Below, piece after piece: positions 9,391 to 19,974 of a DNA stretch of 64,000 nt. This DNA comes from Rhizobium sp. NXC14 (GTDB lineage Bacteria; Pseudomonadota; Alphaproteobacteria; Rhizobiales; Rhizobiaceae). A program made the translations under genes and the position numbers. The DNA is taken from NCBI RefSeq assembly GCF_002117485.1, contig NZ_CP021030.1, positions 4,318,001 through 4,382,000 of the forward strand, in the 5' to 3' direction. Under the pieces are notes generated by a model. That model was not told the origin of the DNA. It ran no database searches and saw nothing but the letters and a program-made list of their open reading frames with translations. Every line of letters begins with the position of its first letter. Position 1 is the first letter of the stretch.

Positions 9391-12300
9391 ATGTCTATTG
9401 CCAATCTTTCTCCGAGCCTTCCGTGCGAATCCGATACGAAGCAGATTGATCACAATGATTCGATCCGCTCGACCTATCTTTCCATCGAGGACATCAAGGC
9501 GATGGGCGAAGCGGTCGTCGTCAACGGCGTCGACAAGCTGCCGGCTTTCGCACCCTTTGATTTCTTCGCGCGCCACAAGGAAAACGAGAAGGAAATTCTG
9601 CGCGTCTACCGCACCACGGCAACCGACGTCGAGGCCGGAGAGACGATCACGCCGGCGGCGGAATGGCTGCTGGACAATCACTACATCGTCGAAGAGGCGA
9701 TCCAGGAGGTGCGGCGCGACTTTCCCCGCCGCTTCTACCGCGAACTGCCGACGATGCATGTCGGCGGCGTCGACATTCCGCGCACGCTGGTGCTTGCCTG
9801 GCTCTACGTTGCCCATACCCACAGCACGATCTCGCAGGAAAGCCTGACGGCGCTGGTCGACGGCTTCCAGAGCAGGGAGACGCTGAGGATCGGCGAACTC
9901 TGGGCCCTGCCCTCGCTGGTGCGCTATGTGCTGGTGGAAAACCTTCGCCGCATTTCGAGCCGTGTCGAAGCCAGCCGCCGCCTGCGCCGGCGCGCCAATG
10001 AGGCGGCCGACGAATTGGTGCGCCTGACCGATCCGGCCAAGGCGGCCGCCTATCTGAAGACGCTGGAACCGCTTGCCGAAGACAATACCTTCTCGACGCA
10101 GTTCCTCTATCGCCTGCGTGACGGCTCACAGACGTCGAGTCTGGCGATCACCTGGCTCGATGAACGCCTGGAAGAGCTCGGTCGCAACACCGAAGAGGCG
10201 ACGACGGCCGAACACAGCCGTCTCTCTTCCGGCAACGTGACGATGGGCAACATCATCCGTAGCCTGCGCGAGATCGACGATACCGAATGGTCGGTCTGGG
10301 TCGAACAGGTCAGCCATGTCGACAAGCTGCTCTGGGAGCATTCGGATTACGGCATCCTCGATTCCGGTTCGCGAAACAAATACCGCAAGCAGATCGAGAA
10401 ACTGGCCAAGCGCTCGCCGCTGACCGAAATGCAAATCGCCCAGCTGGCGCTCGACATGACCGAGGCCGCCAAGGCCTCCGACGAGCCGCAGCCACATGAG
10501 CCCAATGTCGGCGGCTTCCTATCCGGCGCGCAACGGCCGAAGCTCGAGGCGCGAGCGAATTATCGCCCGACGATCACCCAGCACTTCGTGCGCGCCGTGC
10601 GCCGCTTCAACTGGCTGTCGATCGCGCTACCCGTCATGCTGCTGACGATCATCGCCATGGCGATCGTCGGCAGGTTCATGGCAAGTGCCGGAATGGGCGC
10701 CATTGAAATCGCAATCCTGCTGATCATGTTCTCATTGCCGGCCTCGGAGGGCGCAACAGGTCTCTTTAATACCCTGCTGTCCTTCTTCGTCACCCCGGCC
10801 CGCCTCGTCGGCTACGAGTTCAAGGAAGGCATTCCGGAGGATGCGCGCACGCTGCTCGTGGTGCCCTGCCTGATCTCGAACCGCGACAGCGTCGACGATC
10901 AGGTGCGCAATCTCGAAGTTCATTATCTCGCCAATCCGCGTGGAGAGATTTATTTCGCGATGCTCAGCGATTGGCCCGACAGCGATGCCGAGGAAACGCC
11001 TGCCGACCTCGAGGTTCTTGACTATGCAAGGCGCGAGATCGCTAATCTTTCCGCCCGCTATGCCTATGACGGCAAGACGCGTTTCTACCTGCTGCATCGC
11101 CGCCGCCTCTACAATCCCTCGGAAGGTGTTTGGATGGGCTGGGAGCGCAAGCGCGGCAAGCTGCATGAGCTGAACATGCTGCTGCGCGGCGACCGCGACA
11201 CGACCTATCTGCCCGGCGCCAACACCGTGCCCGCCAATGTGCAATATGTCATGACGCTCGATGCCGACACACGCCTGATGCGCGATGCCGTCACCAAGCT
11301 CGTCGGCAAGCTCTATCATCCGATCAACCGACCGGTCATCAATCCGAAGACCGGCCGCGTCGAGAGCGGCTATGGCGTGCTGCAGCCGCGTGTGACGCCA
11401 TCGCTGACCACGGGCAAGGATGCCTCGGTCTTCCAACGCGTCTTCTCGATCAATCGCGGTCTCGACCCCTATGTCTTCACGGTGTCCGACGTCTATCAGG
11501 ATCTCGCCGGCGAAGGCACGTTCACCGGCAAGGGCCTCTATCATGTCGATGCTTTCGAAGCCTCGCTGAAGGGCCGCATCGAGGAGAACTCGGTGCTCAG
11601 CCACGACCTTCTCGAAGGCTCGATGGCGCGCTGTGCGCTCGTTACCGATCTCGAATTGGTCGAGGATTTCCCGATCCGCTACGAGGTGGAGACCTCGCGC
11701 CAGCATCGCTGGGCGCGCGGCGACTGGCAGCTCCTGCCCTATATGTTCAATCCTAAATACGGCGTTACGGCCCTTGGCCGCTGGAAGATGTTCGATAATC
11801 TTCGCCGTTCGCTAACGCCGATCGCATGGTTCTTCGCCTCCGTGCTCGGCTGGTATTTCATGGGTCCGCTCGGCGCGCTCGTCTGGCAGATTCTCTTGAT
11901 CTTCTGCCTGTTCGTGGCGCCGACGCTGTCGCTCATCAACGGCATCATCCCGCGCACCAGCGATATCGTCGCCCGCGCCCATCTCTATACGGTCTGGTCG
12001 GACATCACCGCCGCCAATGCGCAGGTCGCATTGCGGATCGTCTTCATCGCCGATTCGGCGGCGATGATGGCGGATGCGATCGGCCGGTCGCTCTACCGGC
12101 TGTTCGTCAGCCGCAAGCTGATGCTGCAGTGGCGGACCGCCGCCAGCGTCCAGGCAGGCGGCCAAGGCACCCTCGCCTCTTATTACAGGCAGATGTGGCA
12201 TGCGCCGGTACTGGCGCTGCTGGCGCTCGGTTTCGCAGCCCTTCCCGGCGGCAACGCTTTCCTCGTCGGCATCCCCTTCGCGCTTTTATGGATTCTCTCG

Positions 12301-15300
12301 CCTGTCGTCGCCTGGTATGTCAGCCAGTCGGCCGAGACCGAGGACCGGCTCGAGGTCGCCGATTCCGTATCGAGCGAGCTGCGCAAGATCGCCCGGCGCA
12401 CCTGGCGTTATTTCGAGACCTTCACCACGCCTGAACAAAATTATCTGCCGCCGGACAATATCCAGGAAACGCCGCACGTCATCGTGGCGGCGCGCACCTC
12501 GCCGACCAATATCGGCGTCTATCTGCTCTCCGTCGTTTCTGGCCGGCATTTCGGCTGGTTCTCCTTTGAGGAAACGCTCGAGCGGCTGGAGCAGACGATC
12601 GCGACGATCGACAAGATGGAGAAATTCCGCGGCCACCTGTTTAACTGGTATCACACCGATACGCTGCAGACGCTCGGGCCGCGTTACGTCTCTGCCGTCG
12701 ACAGCGGCAATCTCGCCGGCCACCTCATCGCGATTTCCTCGGCCTGCCGCAACTGGGCTGAGGCGCCGTCGGCCCACATGCAGGGCAATCTCGACGGCGT
12801 CGGCGACACCGCCGGCATCCTCAGCGAAGTGCTGGCGGACCTGCCCGACGACCGCAAGACCGTGCGCCCGTTGCGCCGGCGCCTGGAAGAACGCATCGTC
12901 GGCTTCCAGAATGCGCTTGCCGCCGTCAAGCGCGAGCACGAGTTCGCCTCGATCCGCATCATCAACCTCGCCGTTCTCGCACGCGACATCGAAAAGCTCG
13001 CCGCCAATCTCGACCATGAGGTCAAGTCGAAGCAGAGCGAAGAGGTCACCCAATGGGCGGCGTCGCTGGTCAAGGTCTGCGAGGCGCATATATCAGACAG
13101 CACCTTCGATCTCTCCAAGGTCGATGCCCTCAGGCCGCGCCTGGTGGCGTTGCGCGACAAGGCCCGCGATCTCGCCTTCTCGATGGATTTCGGCTTCCTG
13201 TTCCGGCCGGAACGGCGCCTGCTGTCGATCGGCTACCGCGTCGAAAGCGGCGAACTCGACCAGGCCTGCTACGACCTTCTCGCCTCGGAATGCCGCCTGA
13301 CCAGCCTCTTCGGCATCGCCAAGGGCGACCTGCCGACGGAACACTGGTATCGTCTGGGCCGCCAGGTCGTGCCGGTGGGTTCACGCGGCGCGCTGGTCTC
13401 CTGGTCCGGCTCGATGTTCGAATATCTGATGCCGCCGCTCGTCATGCAGGAGCGTGGCGGGGGTATTCTCAATCAGACGAACAATCTGGTCGTCATCGAG
13501 CAGATGAATTATGCCCGCAAGCTCGGTATCCCGTGGGGCATTTCGGAAGCGGCCTTCAATGCCCGCGACCATAACCTCAATTACCAGTACACGAATTTCG
13601 GCGTGCCGACGCTCGGTCTCAAGCGCGGCCTCGGCCACAATGCCGTCATCGCCCCCTATGCTTCGCTGCTGGCCAGCCAGTACGACCCGCCGGGCGCGCT
13701 CGAAAACCTGCAGAGGCTGCGCAAAGTCGGCGCACTCGGCAAGTTCGGCTTTCACGACGCGGTCGATTTCACGCCGACGCGCGTGCCGGAAGGCAAGAAA
13801 TGCGCGGTGGTCTACAATTATTATGCCCACCATCACGGCATGTCGATCGCAGCCGTCGCCAACGTCGCCTTCAACGGCCATCTGCGCGAACTCTTCCACT
13901 CCGATCCCGTGATCGAGGCGGCGGAGCTTCTGCTGCAGGAAAAAGCGCCGCGCGACATTCCCGTCATGAGCGGCAAGCATGAATCCGATACGCCGGCCAG
14001 CATCCAGGACGATCTCATGCGGCCGGAAATCAGGAAGATCAGCGATCCCCTTTCGCGCGACCGCGAGCTCGTCTTCCTGTCGAACGGCCATTATTCCATG
14101 ATGCTGACGGCGACGGGCGCCGGTTATTCCCGCTGGAACGGCCTTTCCGTTTCCCGCTGGAAGGCCGATCCGACCGAAGACCGCTGGGGCACCTTCATCT
14201 TCCTGCGCGATACCGCCACCAACGAATGGTGGTCGGCGACAGCGGAGCCGAAGGGTGTCGAGGGCGAAAAGATCAAGGTCGAATTCGCCGACGAGAAGGC
14301 GCAGTTCACCAAGACGGTCGGCGACCTGACGAGCGAGGTGGAGTGCATCATCGCCACCGAGCACGATGCCGAAGCCCGTCGTGTCACCCTGCTCAACATG
14401 GGAACGGAAGATCGTTTCATCGAAGTCACGTCCTATCTCGAACCGGTGATCACCTCGGATGATACCGACAGCGCGCATCCGGCATTCGCCCGCATGTTCG
14501 TCAAGACCGAGATCGGCAAGCGCGGCGACGTCATCCGCGCCGAACGCAACAAGCGTGATCCGAACGAGCCGAACATCAGCCTCGCACATCTGATCGTCGA
14601 CAATGCCGGCGACACCCGTCACACCGAATTCGAAACCGATCGGCGCAAGTTCATCGGCCGCGGTCGCAGCCTTGCCGATGCGGCGGCCTTCGATCCGGGT
14701 GCGACACTTTCCGGCAGCGACGGCTTCACGCTTGATCCCGTGATGTCGTTGCGCCGCACCGTGCGGGTGCCGGCCGGCAAGAAGGTCAGCGTGTTCTTCT
14801 GGACGATTGCCGCGCCAAGCCGCGACGAGGTCGACAAGGCGGTCAACCGCTATCGTCATCCCGACGCCTTCAACCACGAGCTCGTCCAGGCCTGGACGCG
14901 CACGCAGGTGCAGATGCGCCATGTCGGCGTCACCTCGCAGCAGGCGGCAGCGTTTCAGCATCTCGGGCGCTACCTCGTCTATCCCGACATGCAGTTGCGC
15001 AAGGATGAGGCGACGGTCGAAGCCGGCCTGCAATCGCAATCGGCCCTCTGGCCGCTGGCGATCTCCGGCGACTTCCCGATCTTCACGTTGCGCGTCGACG
15101 ACGACATGGATCTCGACGTCGCCCGCGAGGCACTGCTGGCGCAGGAATACCTGCGCTCGCGTGGCGTCACCGCAGATCTCGTCATCATGAACGAACGCGC
15201 TTCTTCCTATGCGCAGGACATGCAACACGCGCTCGACGCAATGTGCGAGAACGTACGCCGCATGGGTCAGGCCGACGGCTTGCGCCAGCATATCTTCGCG

Positions 15301-17910
15301 GTTCGCAAGGACCTGATGGAGGAAAACACCTACAGGGCATTGATCGCGGCTTCCCGCGTCACCCTGCATGCGAAGAACGGCAAGGTGGTCGACCAGATCA
15401 ACCGCGCTGTCGCCCTCTTTGCGCCGTCAAAGGATGAACTGCAGGAGATGGAGCGCGCCGAACGCAACAGGGCGCCGGTCAAGCGCATCGCGCCGGTGCC
15501 GCCGCCCGTGGTGCCGGCCGTTGCCATCGAGGAGGAAGGCGACCTCGACTTCTGGAATGGCATTGGAGGCTTTGCGCGCGACGGCCGCGAATATGTCGTT
15601 CGCCTGCCCGGCGGTCATGCGACGCCGCAGCCTTGGATCAACGTCATCTCCAACGACAGGTTCGGTTTCCACGTGTCGGCTGAAGGCGCAGGTTTCACCT
15701 GGAGCGTCAACTCGCGCGATTATCAGCTGACGTCCTGGTCGAACGATGCGGTGATCAACCGGTCGGGCGAGGCCTTCTATCTCGCCGATCTCGAAAGCGG
15801 CGCCGTCATGACACCGTTTGCAGCGCTTTCGCGTCGGCCGGATATCCGCTTCGAAGCCCGCCACGGACTCGGCTATTCGGTCTTCTCCACCGTTCAGCAC
15901 GAGATTGCGCTCGAGCTGACGCAGACGATCGACCGCGAGAAGCCGGTGAAACTGCAGCGCCTGCGCCTGCGCAACACCGGTTCGACTGGCCGCAAGCTGC
16001 GTCTCTACGGTTACGTCGAATGGGTTCTTGGCAGCAACCCGGGACGCACTGCGCCCTTCATTCTGTCGAGCCATGACGAGGAGACGGGGGCGCTGTTTGC
16101 CACCAATCCTTACAGCATCGATTTTTCCAACCGAACCGCCTTCTTCGCGGCGAGCGAGAAGCTTTCAAGTTTCTCGGCAAGCCGGCGCGAATATATCGGC
16201 AAGGCTGGCACGATCCAGATGCCTCAGACCGTCACCTCCGCAGCCCCGCTTTCGGGCATCACCGAGCTCGATGGCGATCCGGCCGCGGCTCTGGCGATCG
16301 ACATCGAACTCGGGGCCGGCGAAGAGCGCGACGTCACCTTCTTGCTCGGCGATACGGCGACGGAGGAAGAAGCGCGCGCCTTGATCGCCGAGATCCGCAA
16401 GTCTTCGTTCGACGATGCGGTCGAGGCAAACCGCGCCTTCTGGCGGGATTTCACCGGCAGGCTGCAGATCTCCACGCCAGATCGCGGGATGAACAATCTC
16501 GTCAACACCTGGCTGCCCTATCAGAGTCTCGGCTGCCGCATCATGGCCCGCACCGCCTTCTACCAGGCAAGCGGCGCCTTCGGTTTCCGCGACCAGTTGC
16601 AGGATACGCTGGCCTTCCTGATGCACGAACCGTCGATCGCCCGGCGTCAGATTCTGAATGCCGCCTCACGGCAGTTCCGCGAAGGTGATGTTCAGCATTG
16701 GTGGCTGCCGGGAACGGGTGCGGGCGTTCGCACCTTGATTTCGGACGACGTCGTCTGGCTGAGCTACGCGATCCACCATTATTGCAGCGTCACCGGCGAC
16801 AAGACCGTGCTCGACGAGGAGCTTGCCTTTCTGGAAGGACCCGCTCTCCTCGAAGGTCAGCACGACTCGTTCTACAAGCCGGAGATTTCGGAGGACAAGG
16901 CGAGCGTCTACGAACATGCGGCCCTGGCGCTCGATCTCGCCATCGCCCGCAAGGGCGCAAACGGCCTGCCGCTGTTCCTCGGCGGCGACTGGAACGACGG
17001 CATGAACCGCGTCGGCATCGGCGGGCGCGGCACCAGCGTCTGGCTTGGCTGGTTCCTGGCGGGTGCATTGCGCGCCTTCATTCCCTATGCCGAAGAGCGC
17101 GGCGATTCGGCTCGAGTGGAGCGCTGGTCGGCCCATCTCGCCGAATTGAAGAAGGCGCTCGAAACTGCGGCGTGGGACGGCAGCTACTATCGCCGCGGCA
17201 CATTCGACGACGGGGCGCTGCTCGGCTCCAAGGAGAGCCCGGAATGCCGGATCGACTCGATCGCACAATCCTGGAGCGTTCTGTCCGGCGAAGGCGACCC
17301 GGCTCGTGCCGGAAAGGCGATGGATGCCGTGCTCGACCAACTGGTCGATGAGGAGGCGCGCATCATCCGACTGTTCACGCCGCCTTTCGTCAATTCCGCC
17401 AGGGATCCCGGTTACATCAAGGCCTATCCGCCGGGCGTGCGTGAAAACGGCGGGCAATATACCCATGCCGCGACCTGGGTGGTGATGGCGCTTGCGGAAC
17501 TGAAGCGGGGCGACGACGCACTGCGCTGCTTCCAGATCCTCAATCCGATCACGCATGCGCTCGACAAGGCTTCGGCCGAACAATACCGGGTCGAACCCTA
17601 TGTCGTGGCAGCTGACGTCTATGGGCACGAGCCTTATACGTCGCGCGGCGGCTGGACCTGGTATACCGGATCGGCCGGCTGGCTCTACCGAGCCGCCGTC
17701 GAGGGCATTCTGGGGATCCGGTTGAAGGACGGCCGGCTCCATGTGCGTCCGTCGCTTCCGTCGGAATGGGACGGTTTTGCGGCGGAGGTGGAGCGGGGCG
17801 GCGTCAAATACCGCATTTCGGTCTCAAAAGCGTCCAATGCCAGCGGCTACACTCTGTCGATCAACGGCAGCGAAGTCACCGATCCCGAAGAGGGATATCC
17901 GCTCGGATAA
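9391..17910 (+). CDS. ndvB: Cyclic beta-1,2-glucan synthase NdvB/ChvB
   Basis: A giant inner-membrane enzyme (2839 residues from the ATG at 9391, close to the roughly 2830 of characterised NdvB/ChvB). It makes periplasmic cyclic beta-1,2-glucan from UDP-glucose, needed for osmotic adaptation and host infection in rhizobia and agrobacteria. Paired membrane segments lie near residues 406-460, 809-850 and 935-977. Between them is the GT84 domain with its DAD motif (LDADTRL, about 624-626) and RQHRW near 770-774. The C-terminal glycoside phosphorylase-like region, which sets ring size, has GGDWNDGMNRVGIGG near 2531. The frame is open back to 9259, but that extension resembles nothing known. The ribosome site is weak. 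Confidence 0.97.
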   Translation: MSIANLSPSLPCESDTKQIDHNDSIRSTYLSIEDIKAMGEAVVVNGVDKLPAFAPFDFFARHKENEKEILRVYRTTATDVEAGETITPAAEWLLDNHYIVEEAIQEVRRDFPRRFYRELPTMHVGGVDIPRTLVLAWLYVAHTHSTISQESLTALVDGFQSRETLRIGELWALPSLVRYVLVENLRRISSRVEASRRLRRRANEAADELVRLTDPAKAAAYLKTLEPLAEDNTFSTQFLYRLRDGSQTSSLAITWLDERLEELGRNTEEATTAEHSRLSSGNVTMGNIIRSLREIDDTEWSVWVEQVSHVDKLLWEHSDYGILDSGSRNKYRKQIEKLAKRSPLTEMQIAQLALDMTEAAKASDEPQPHEPNVGGFLSGAQRPKLEARANYRPTITQHFVRAVRRFNWLSIALPVMLLTIIAMAIVGRFMASAGMGAIEIAILLIMFSLPASEGATGLFNTLLSFFVTPARLVGYEFKEGIPEDARTLLVVPCLISNRDSVDDQVRNLEVHYLANPRGEIYFAMLSDWPDSDAEETPADLEVLDYARREIANLSARYAYDGKTRFYLLHRRRLYNPSEGVWMGWERKRGKLHELNMLLRGDRDTTYLPGANTVPANVQYVMTLDADTRLMRDAVTKLVGKLYHPINRPVINPKTGRVESGYGVLQPRVTPSLTTGKDASVFQRVFSINRGLDPYVFTVSDVYQDLAGEGTFTGKGLYHVDAFEASLKGRIEENSVLSHDLLEGSMARCALVTDLELVEDFPIRYEVETSRQHRWARGDWQLLPYMFNPKYGVTALGRWKMFDNLRRSLTPIAWFFASVLGWYFMGPLGALVWQILLIFCLFVAPTLSLINGIIPRTSDIVARAHLYTVWSDITAANAQVALRIVFIADSAAMMADAIGRSLYRLFVSRKLMLQWRTAASVQAGGQGTLASYYRQMWHAPVLALLALGFAALPGGNAFLVGIPFALLWILSPVVAWYVSQSAETEDRLEVADSVSSELRKIARRTWRYFETFTTPEQNYLPPDNIQETPHVIVAARTSPTNIGVYLLSVVSGRHFGWFSFEETLERLEQTIATIDKMEKFRGHLFNWYHTDTLQTLGPRYVSAVDSGNLAGHLIAISSACRNWAEAPSAHMQGNLDGVGDTAGILSEVLADLPDDRKTVRPLRRRLEERIVGFQNALAAVKREHEFASIRIINLAVLARDIEKLAANLDHEVKSKQSEEVTQWAASLVKVCEAHISDSTFDLSKVDALRPRLVALRDKARDLAFSMDFGFLFRPERRLLSIGYRVESGELDQACYDLLASECRLTSLFGIAKGDLPTEHWYRLGRQVVPVGSRGALVSWSGSMFEYLMPPLVMQERGGGILNQTNNLVVIEQMNYARKLGIPWGISEAAFNARDHNLNYQYTNFGVPTLGLKRGLGHNAVIAPYASLLASQYDPPGALENLQRLRKVGALGKFGFHDAVDFTPTRVPEGKKCAVVYNYYAHHHGMSIAAVANVAFNGHLRELFHSDPVIEAAELLLQEKAPRDIPVMSGKHESDTPASIQDDLMRPEIRKISDPLSRDRELVFLSNGHYSMMLTATGAGYSRWNGLSVSRWKADPTEDRWGTFIFLRDTATNEWWSATAEPKGVEGEKIKVEFADEKAQFTKTVGDLTSEVECIIATEHDAEARRVTLLNMGTEDRFIEVTSYLEPVITSDDTDSAHPAFARMFVKTEIGKRGDVIRAERNKRDPNEPNISLAHLIVDNAGDTRHTEFETDRRKFIGRGRSLADAAAFDPGATLSGSDGFTLDPVMSLRRTVRVPAGKKVSVFFWTIAAPSRDEVDKAVNRYRHPDAFNHELVQAWTRTQVQMRHVGVTSQQAAAFQHLGRYLVYPDMQLRKDEATVEAGLQSQSALWPLAISGDFPIFTLRVDDDMDLDVAREALLAQEYLRSRGVTADLVIMNERASSYAQDMQHALDAMCENVRRMGQADGLRQHIFAVRKDLMEENTYRALIAASRVTLHAKNGKVVDQINRAVALFAPSKDELQEMERAERNRAPVKRIAPVPPPVVPAVAIEEEGDLDFWNGIGGFARDGREYVVRLPGGHATPQPWINVISNDRFGFHVSAEGAGFTWSVNSRDYQLTSWSNDAVINRSGEAFYLADLESGAVMTPFAALSRRPDIRFEARHGLGYSVFSTVQHEIALELTQTIDREKPVKLQRLRLRNTGSTGRKLRLYGYVEWVLGSNPGRTAPFILSSHDEETGALFATNPYSIDFSNRTAFFAASEKLSSFSASRREYIGKAGTIQMPQTVTSAAPLSGITELDGDPAAALAIDIELGAGEERDVTFLLGDTATEEEARALIAEIRKSSFDDAVEANRAFWRDFTGRLQISTPDRGMNNLVNTWLPYQSLGCRIMARTAFYQASGAFGFRDQLQDTLAFLMHEPSIARRQILNAASRQFREGDVQHWWLPGTGAGVRTLISDDVVWLSYAIHHYCSVTGDKTVLDEELAFLEGPALLEGQHDSFYKPEISEDKASVYEHAALALDLAIARKGANGLPLFLGGDWNDGMNRVGIGGRGTSVWLGWFLAGALRAFIPYAEERGDSARVERWSAHLAELKKALETAAWDGSYYRRGTFDDGALLGSKESPECRIDSIAQSWSVLSGEGDPARAGKAMDAVLDQLVDEEARIIRLFTPPFVNSARDPGYIKAYPPGVRENGGQYTHAATWVVMALAELKRGDDALRCFQILNPITHALDKASAEQYRVEPYVVAADVYGHEPYTSRGGWTWYTGSAGWLYRAAVEGILGIRLKDGRLHVRPSLPSEWDGFAAEVERGGVKYRISVSKASNASGYTLSINGSEVTDPEEGYPLG

Positions 17911-17944
17911 CAGCGTTCTCCACGCTGAAGAACACGGCGATTCG

Positions 17945-17976
17945 CGACGGCCAAAAGGGAACCCTTTTGGCCGTCG
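17945..17976 (+). repeat. Perfect 15-bp hairpin between ndvB and opgC
   Basis: Arms CGACGGCCAAAAGGG and CCCTTTTGGCCGTCG are exact complements around two A residues. No T-run follows on the plus strand, so it is not a standard terminator. It sits 34 bases after the ndvB stop and 36 before the opgC start. It may set 3'-end stability of the very long ndvB mRNA or reduce opgC expression. Confidence 0.75.
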
Positions 17977-18012
17977 TCGCGTTTGCAAAACCGGACAACA
18001 GGAGAAACCCAT

Positions 18013-19251
18013 ATGGCAAGCACGCTGACCGAAGCCATCGGCGCCGAGCGCAGTTCCTCATCCGCAGCTGCGACGGGACGCGATACAAGGCTTGACGTGC
18101 TGCGTGGCCTAGCCCTGATCATGATTTTCATCAATCATGTGCCCGGACAGATCTTCGAATATGTGACGACGAAGAATTTTGGTTTTTCCGACGCCGCCGA
18201 GGCCTTCGTCCTGATTTCCGGCATCGCCGTCGGTCTCGCCTATGGTTCCCGCTTCAAGCCGGGCGGCCGCGTCAAGACGGCGATCAAGGCGGCGCGGCGT
18301 GCCTTCACGCTCTACCTTGCGCATATGATCACCACCTTCATGACGCTGGCGCTCTTCATCTGTGGTGCCTGGCTGTTCCACCGGCCGGGGCTGCTGGTCG
18401 AGATCAACATCCTGGCGGTTCTGATGAACCTGAAGGAAGGCATTCCGGCGCTGCTGCTGCTCGGTCACCAGATCGGCTACAACAATATCCTGCCGATGTA
18501 TGGCGCATTGTTGCTGATGGTGCCGATAATCCTGCTCCTCAACGAGCGAAGCCCGCTTCTGGCGCTCGCGGTTTCCGGCACGGTCTGGCTGCTGGCCGGC
18601 ATTTACGAAGTGGCGCCGCACAATTTGCTGATAGAGGGCTACTGGTTCCTCAATCCGCTCTCCTGGCAGTTCCTGTTTTCGATTGGCATTGTTTCGATCC
18701 TGCATATCAAGCGCGGCGGCACGATCCCGCGGCATCCGTTGTTGTTTGCGGCTGCCGCCGGCTATGTCCTGCTGTCCTTCGTCTGGGTAACCGGCCATCT
18801 CTGGATTTTCGGTAATTCGCTGGCAGCGCTTGGGCTGCCCACCGTCATCACCGGTTTCGACAAGACTTTCCTGTCGCTGCCGCGGCTGCTGCATGTGCTG
18901 GCGCTAACCTACCTCATCATCAGCATCCCGGCGTTCTCCCGAATCCTGCGGCGCCCCGCCGACCACCCGCTGACGATCCTCGGCCGCCATTCGCTGAACA
19001 TCTTCGTCGCCGGCACGATCCTCGCCATGATCGGCCAGGTCGTGCTCTATATCACCAACAAGGATCCGCTGGTCGGCCCGTTCTTCGTCATCGCGGGCAT
19101 TGCGACGCAATTCGCCTATGCCTATTATCTCGAGCACAAGCGCCAGCTGGGCAAAATCAAGCACAAGCTCGTGACGGAGATTGCCGCCGTCCCTGTGCCT
19201 GTGCGGGTCGGCGGAGCGGCAAATACCTATCGCCGCACCAATCGGAAATAG
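18013..19251 (+). CDS. opgC: OpgC-family glucan succinyltransferase
   Basis: A 412-residue polytopic inner-membrane protein of the OpgC family (acyltransferase-3-like), about ten hydrophobic segments. Known OpgC proteins add succinyl groups to osmoregulated periplasmic glucans, giving them charge. The N-terminal signature DVLRGLALIMIFINHVPG followed by FVLISGIAVGLAYG is characteristic. The ATG at 18013 follows AGGAGA; an upstream in-frame ATG at 17983 is less likely. It lies directly downstream of ndvB and near ndvA, which supports cyclic glucan as substrate. That last point is inference from context. Confidence 0.9.
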   Translation: MASTLTEAIGAERSSSSAAATGRDTRLDVLRGLALIMIFINHVPGQIFEYVTTKNFGFSDAAEAFVLISGIAVGLAYGSRFKPGGRVKTAIKAARRAFTLYLAHMITTFMTLALFICGAWLFHRPGLLVEINILAVLMNLKEGIPALLLLGHQIGYNNILPMYGALLLMVPIILLLNERSPLLALAVSGTVWLLAGIYEVAPHNLLIEGYWFLNPLSWQFLFSIGIVSILHIKRGGTIPRHPLLFAAAAGYVLLSFVWVTGHLWIFGNSLAALGLPTVITGFDKTFLSLPRLLHVLALTYLIISIPAFSRILRRPADHPLTILGRHSLNIFVAGTILAMIGQVVLYITNKDPLVGPFFVIAGIATQFAYAYYLEHKRQLGKIKHKLVTEIAAVPVPVRVGGAANTYRRTNRK

Positions 19252-19317
19252 GGTCGACCGGTCTGATTGAACGGCCGCGGGCCTAGCGGCATCCCGAAGT
19301 CGCATTAAAAGCCCCAC

Positions 19318-19369
19318 GGCATTGCAGCGCCTTTCGCGCGTCTGAAAAGACGCGCTGCGCTGCAATGCC
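19318..19369. terminator. Two-tier hairpin between convergent genes; copy of a dispersed repeat
   Basis: The outer stem is a perfect 13-bp match (GGCATTGCAGCGC / GCGCTGCAATGCC). The inner stem is a perfect 8-bp match (GCGCGTCT / AGACGCGC) capped by GAAA. It lies between the opgC stop (19251) and the stop of the convergent glyoxalase-fold gene (19376) and so probably ends both transcripts. The inner stem and its flanks recur, inverted, near 60053-60082. Confidence 0.7.
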
Positions 19370-19375
19370 GCCGGC

Positions 19376-19729
19376 TCAACTTTTATGAACGAGAATATTC
19401 ACCAGCCGGTCGAAAGGATCGCGCACGTAGAAGCGCCTGACGGCCCAGGGTTCGTCGGCCGGACCGTATTCGATCGGAATGCCGGCGCCAGACATCGCCT
19501 CGAAAGCAGCATCGAGATCATCCACCTCGATGGAGAGATCGGGCACCGGAGTCCCGGAACCGCCTTGGCTGGCGACACTGAGCTGAACCTTCATGGAAGT
19601 ATTCGCGCCGAACGTGACGATCCAGCCGAGATCCATCATCAGATCGAGCCCGAGAATATCCTGATAGAAGCGTTTGGCGGCCATGAGGTCGGGCGCCTGG
19701 ATATTCGCAACGATGCGCAGGACTTTCAT
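19376..19729 (-). CDS. Glyoxalase/bleomycin-resistance-fold protein (VOC superfamily)
   Basis: A 117-residue protein with one vicinal-oxygen-chelate domain. The start RIVANIQAPDLMAAKRFYQDILGL's opening half and the end FYVRDPFDRLVNI are typical of small glyoxalase-like proteins. The ATG at 19729 follows AGGAGA; the frame is open further upstream to 19789. Some usual metal ligands are not clear: the first strand reads IVAN where glyoxalases have a His, so enzymatic activity is uncertain. It sits between opgC and ndvA. No link to glucan chemistry can be shown. Confidence 0.82.
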   Translation of the reverse strand: MKVLRIVANIQAPDLMAAKRFYQDILGLDLMMDLGWIVTFGANTSMKVQLSVASQGGSGTPVPDLSIEVDDLDAAFEAMSGAGIPIEYGPADEPWAVRRFYVRDPFDRLVNILVHKS

Positions 19730-19917
19730 GCCGCTCTCCTGAGTATCGGGTAAGGACAAGAATTTAGAGGGGATCGGTAGCGAGATCAATCAGTCCCGCC
19801 GCCAGACACGTAGTGCCTCTGACGACATCCCCTGCGCCGCCTTCTGTCTCTACCCTTGCCTAGTAGGGGGTGGCCGGCGGGATAGAGGGAGCTACGCGGC
19901 CTGCCGCTCCCCAAGAA

Positions 19918-19955
19918 AAACAAAAGGCCGGAAGAGCGCCTGCCCTTCCGGCCTT
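19918..19955 (-). terminator. Intrinsic terminator of ndvA
   Basis: On the minus strand, an 11-bp stem AAGGCCGGAAG / CTTCCGGCCTT with a 10-base loop is followed by TTGTTTTTC. It lies 19 bases past the ndvA stop. Confidence 0.85.
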
Positions 19956-19974
19956 ATCCTGTAACCCGAAGCGC

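Noticed and set aside
13381..15369. 662-codon minus-strand frame inside ndvB
   Set aside because: Lies wholly within the glucan synthase gene, has only shadow-type composition and no start signals.
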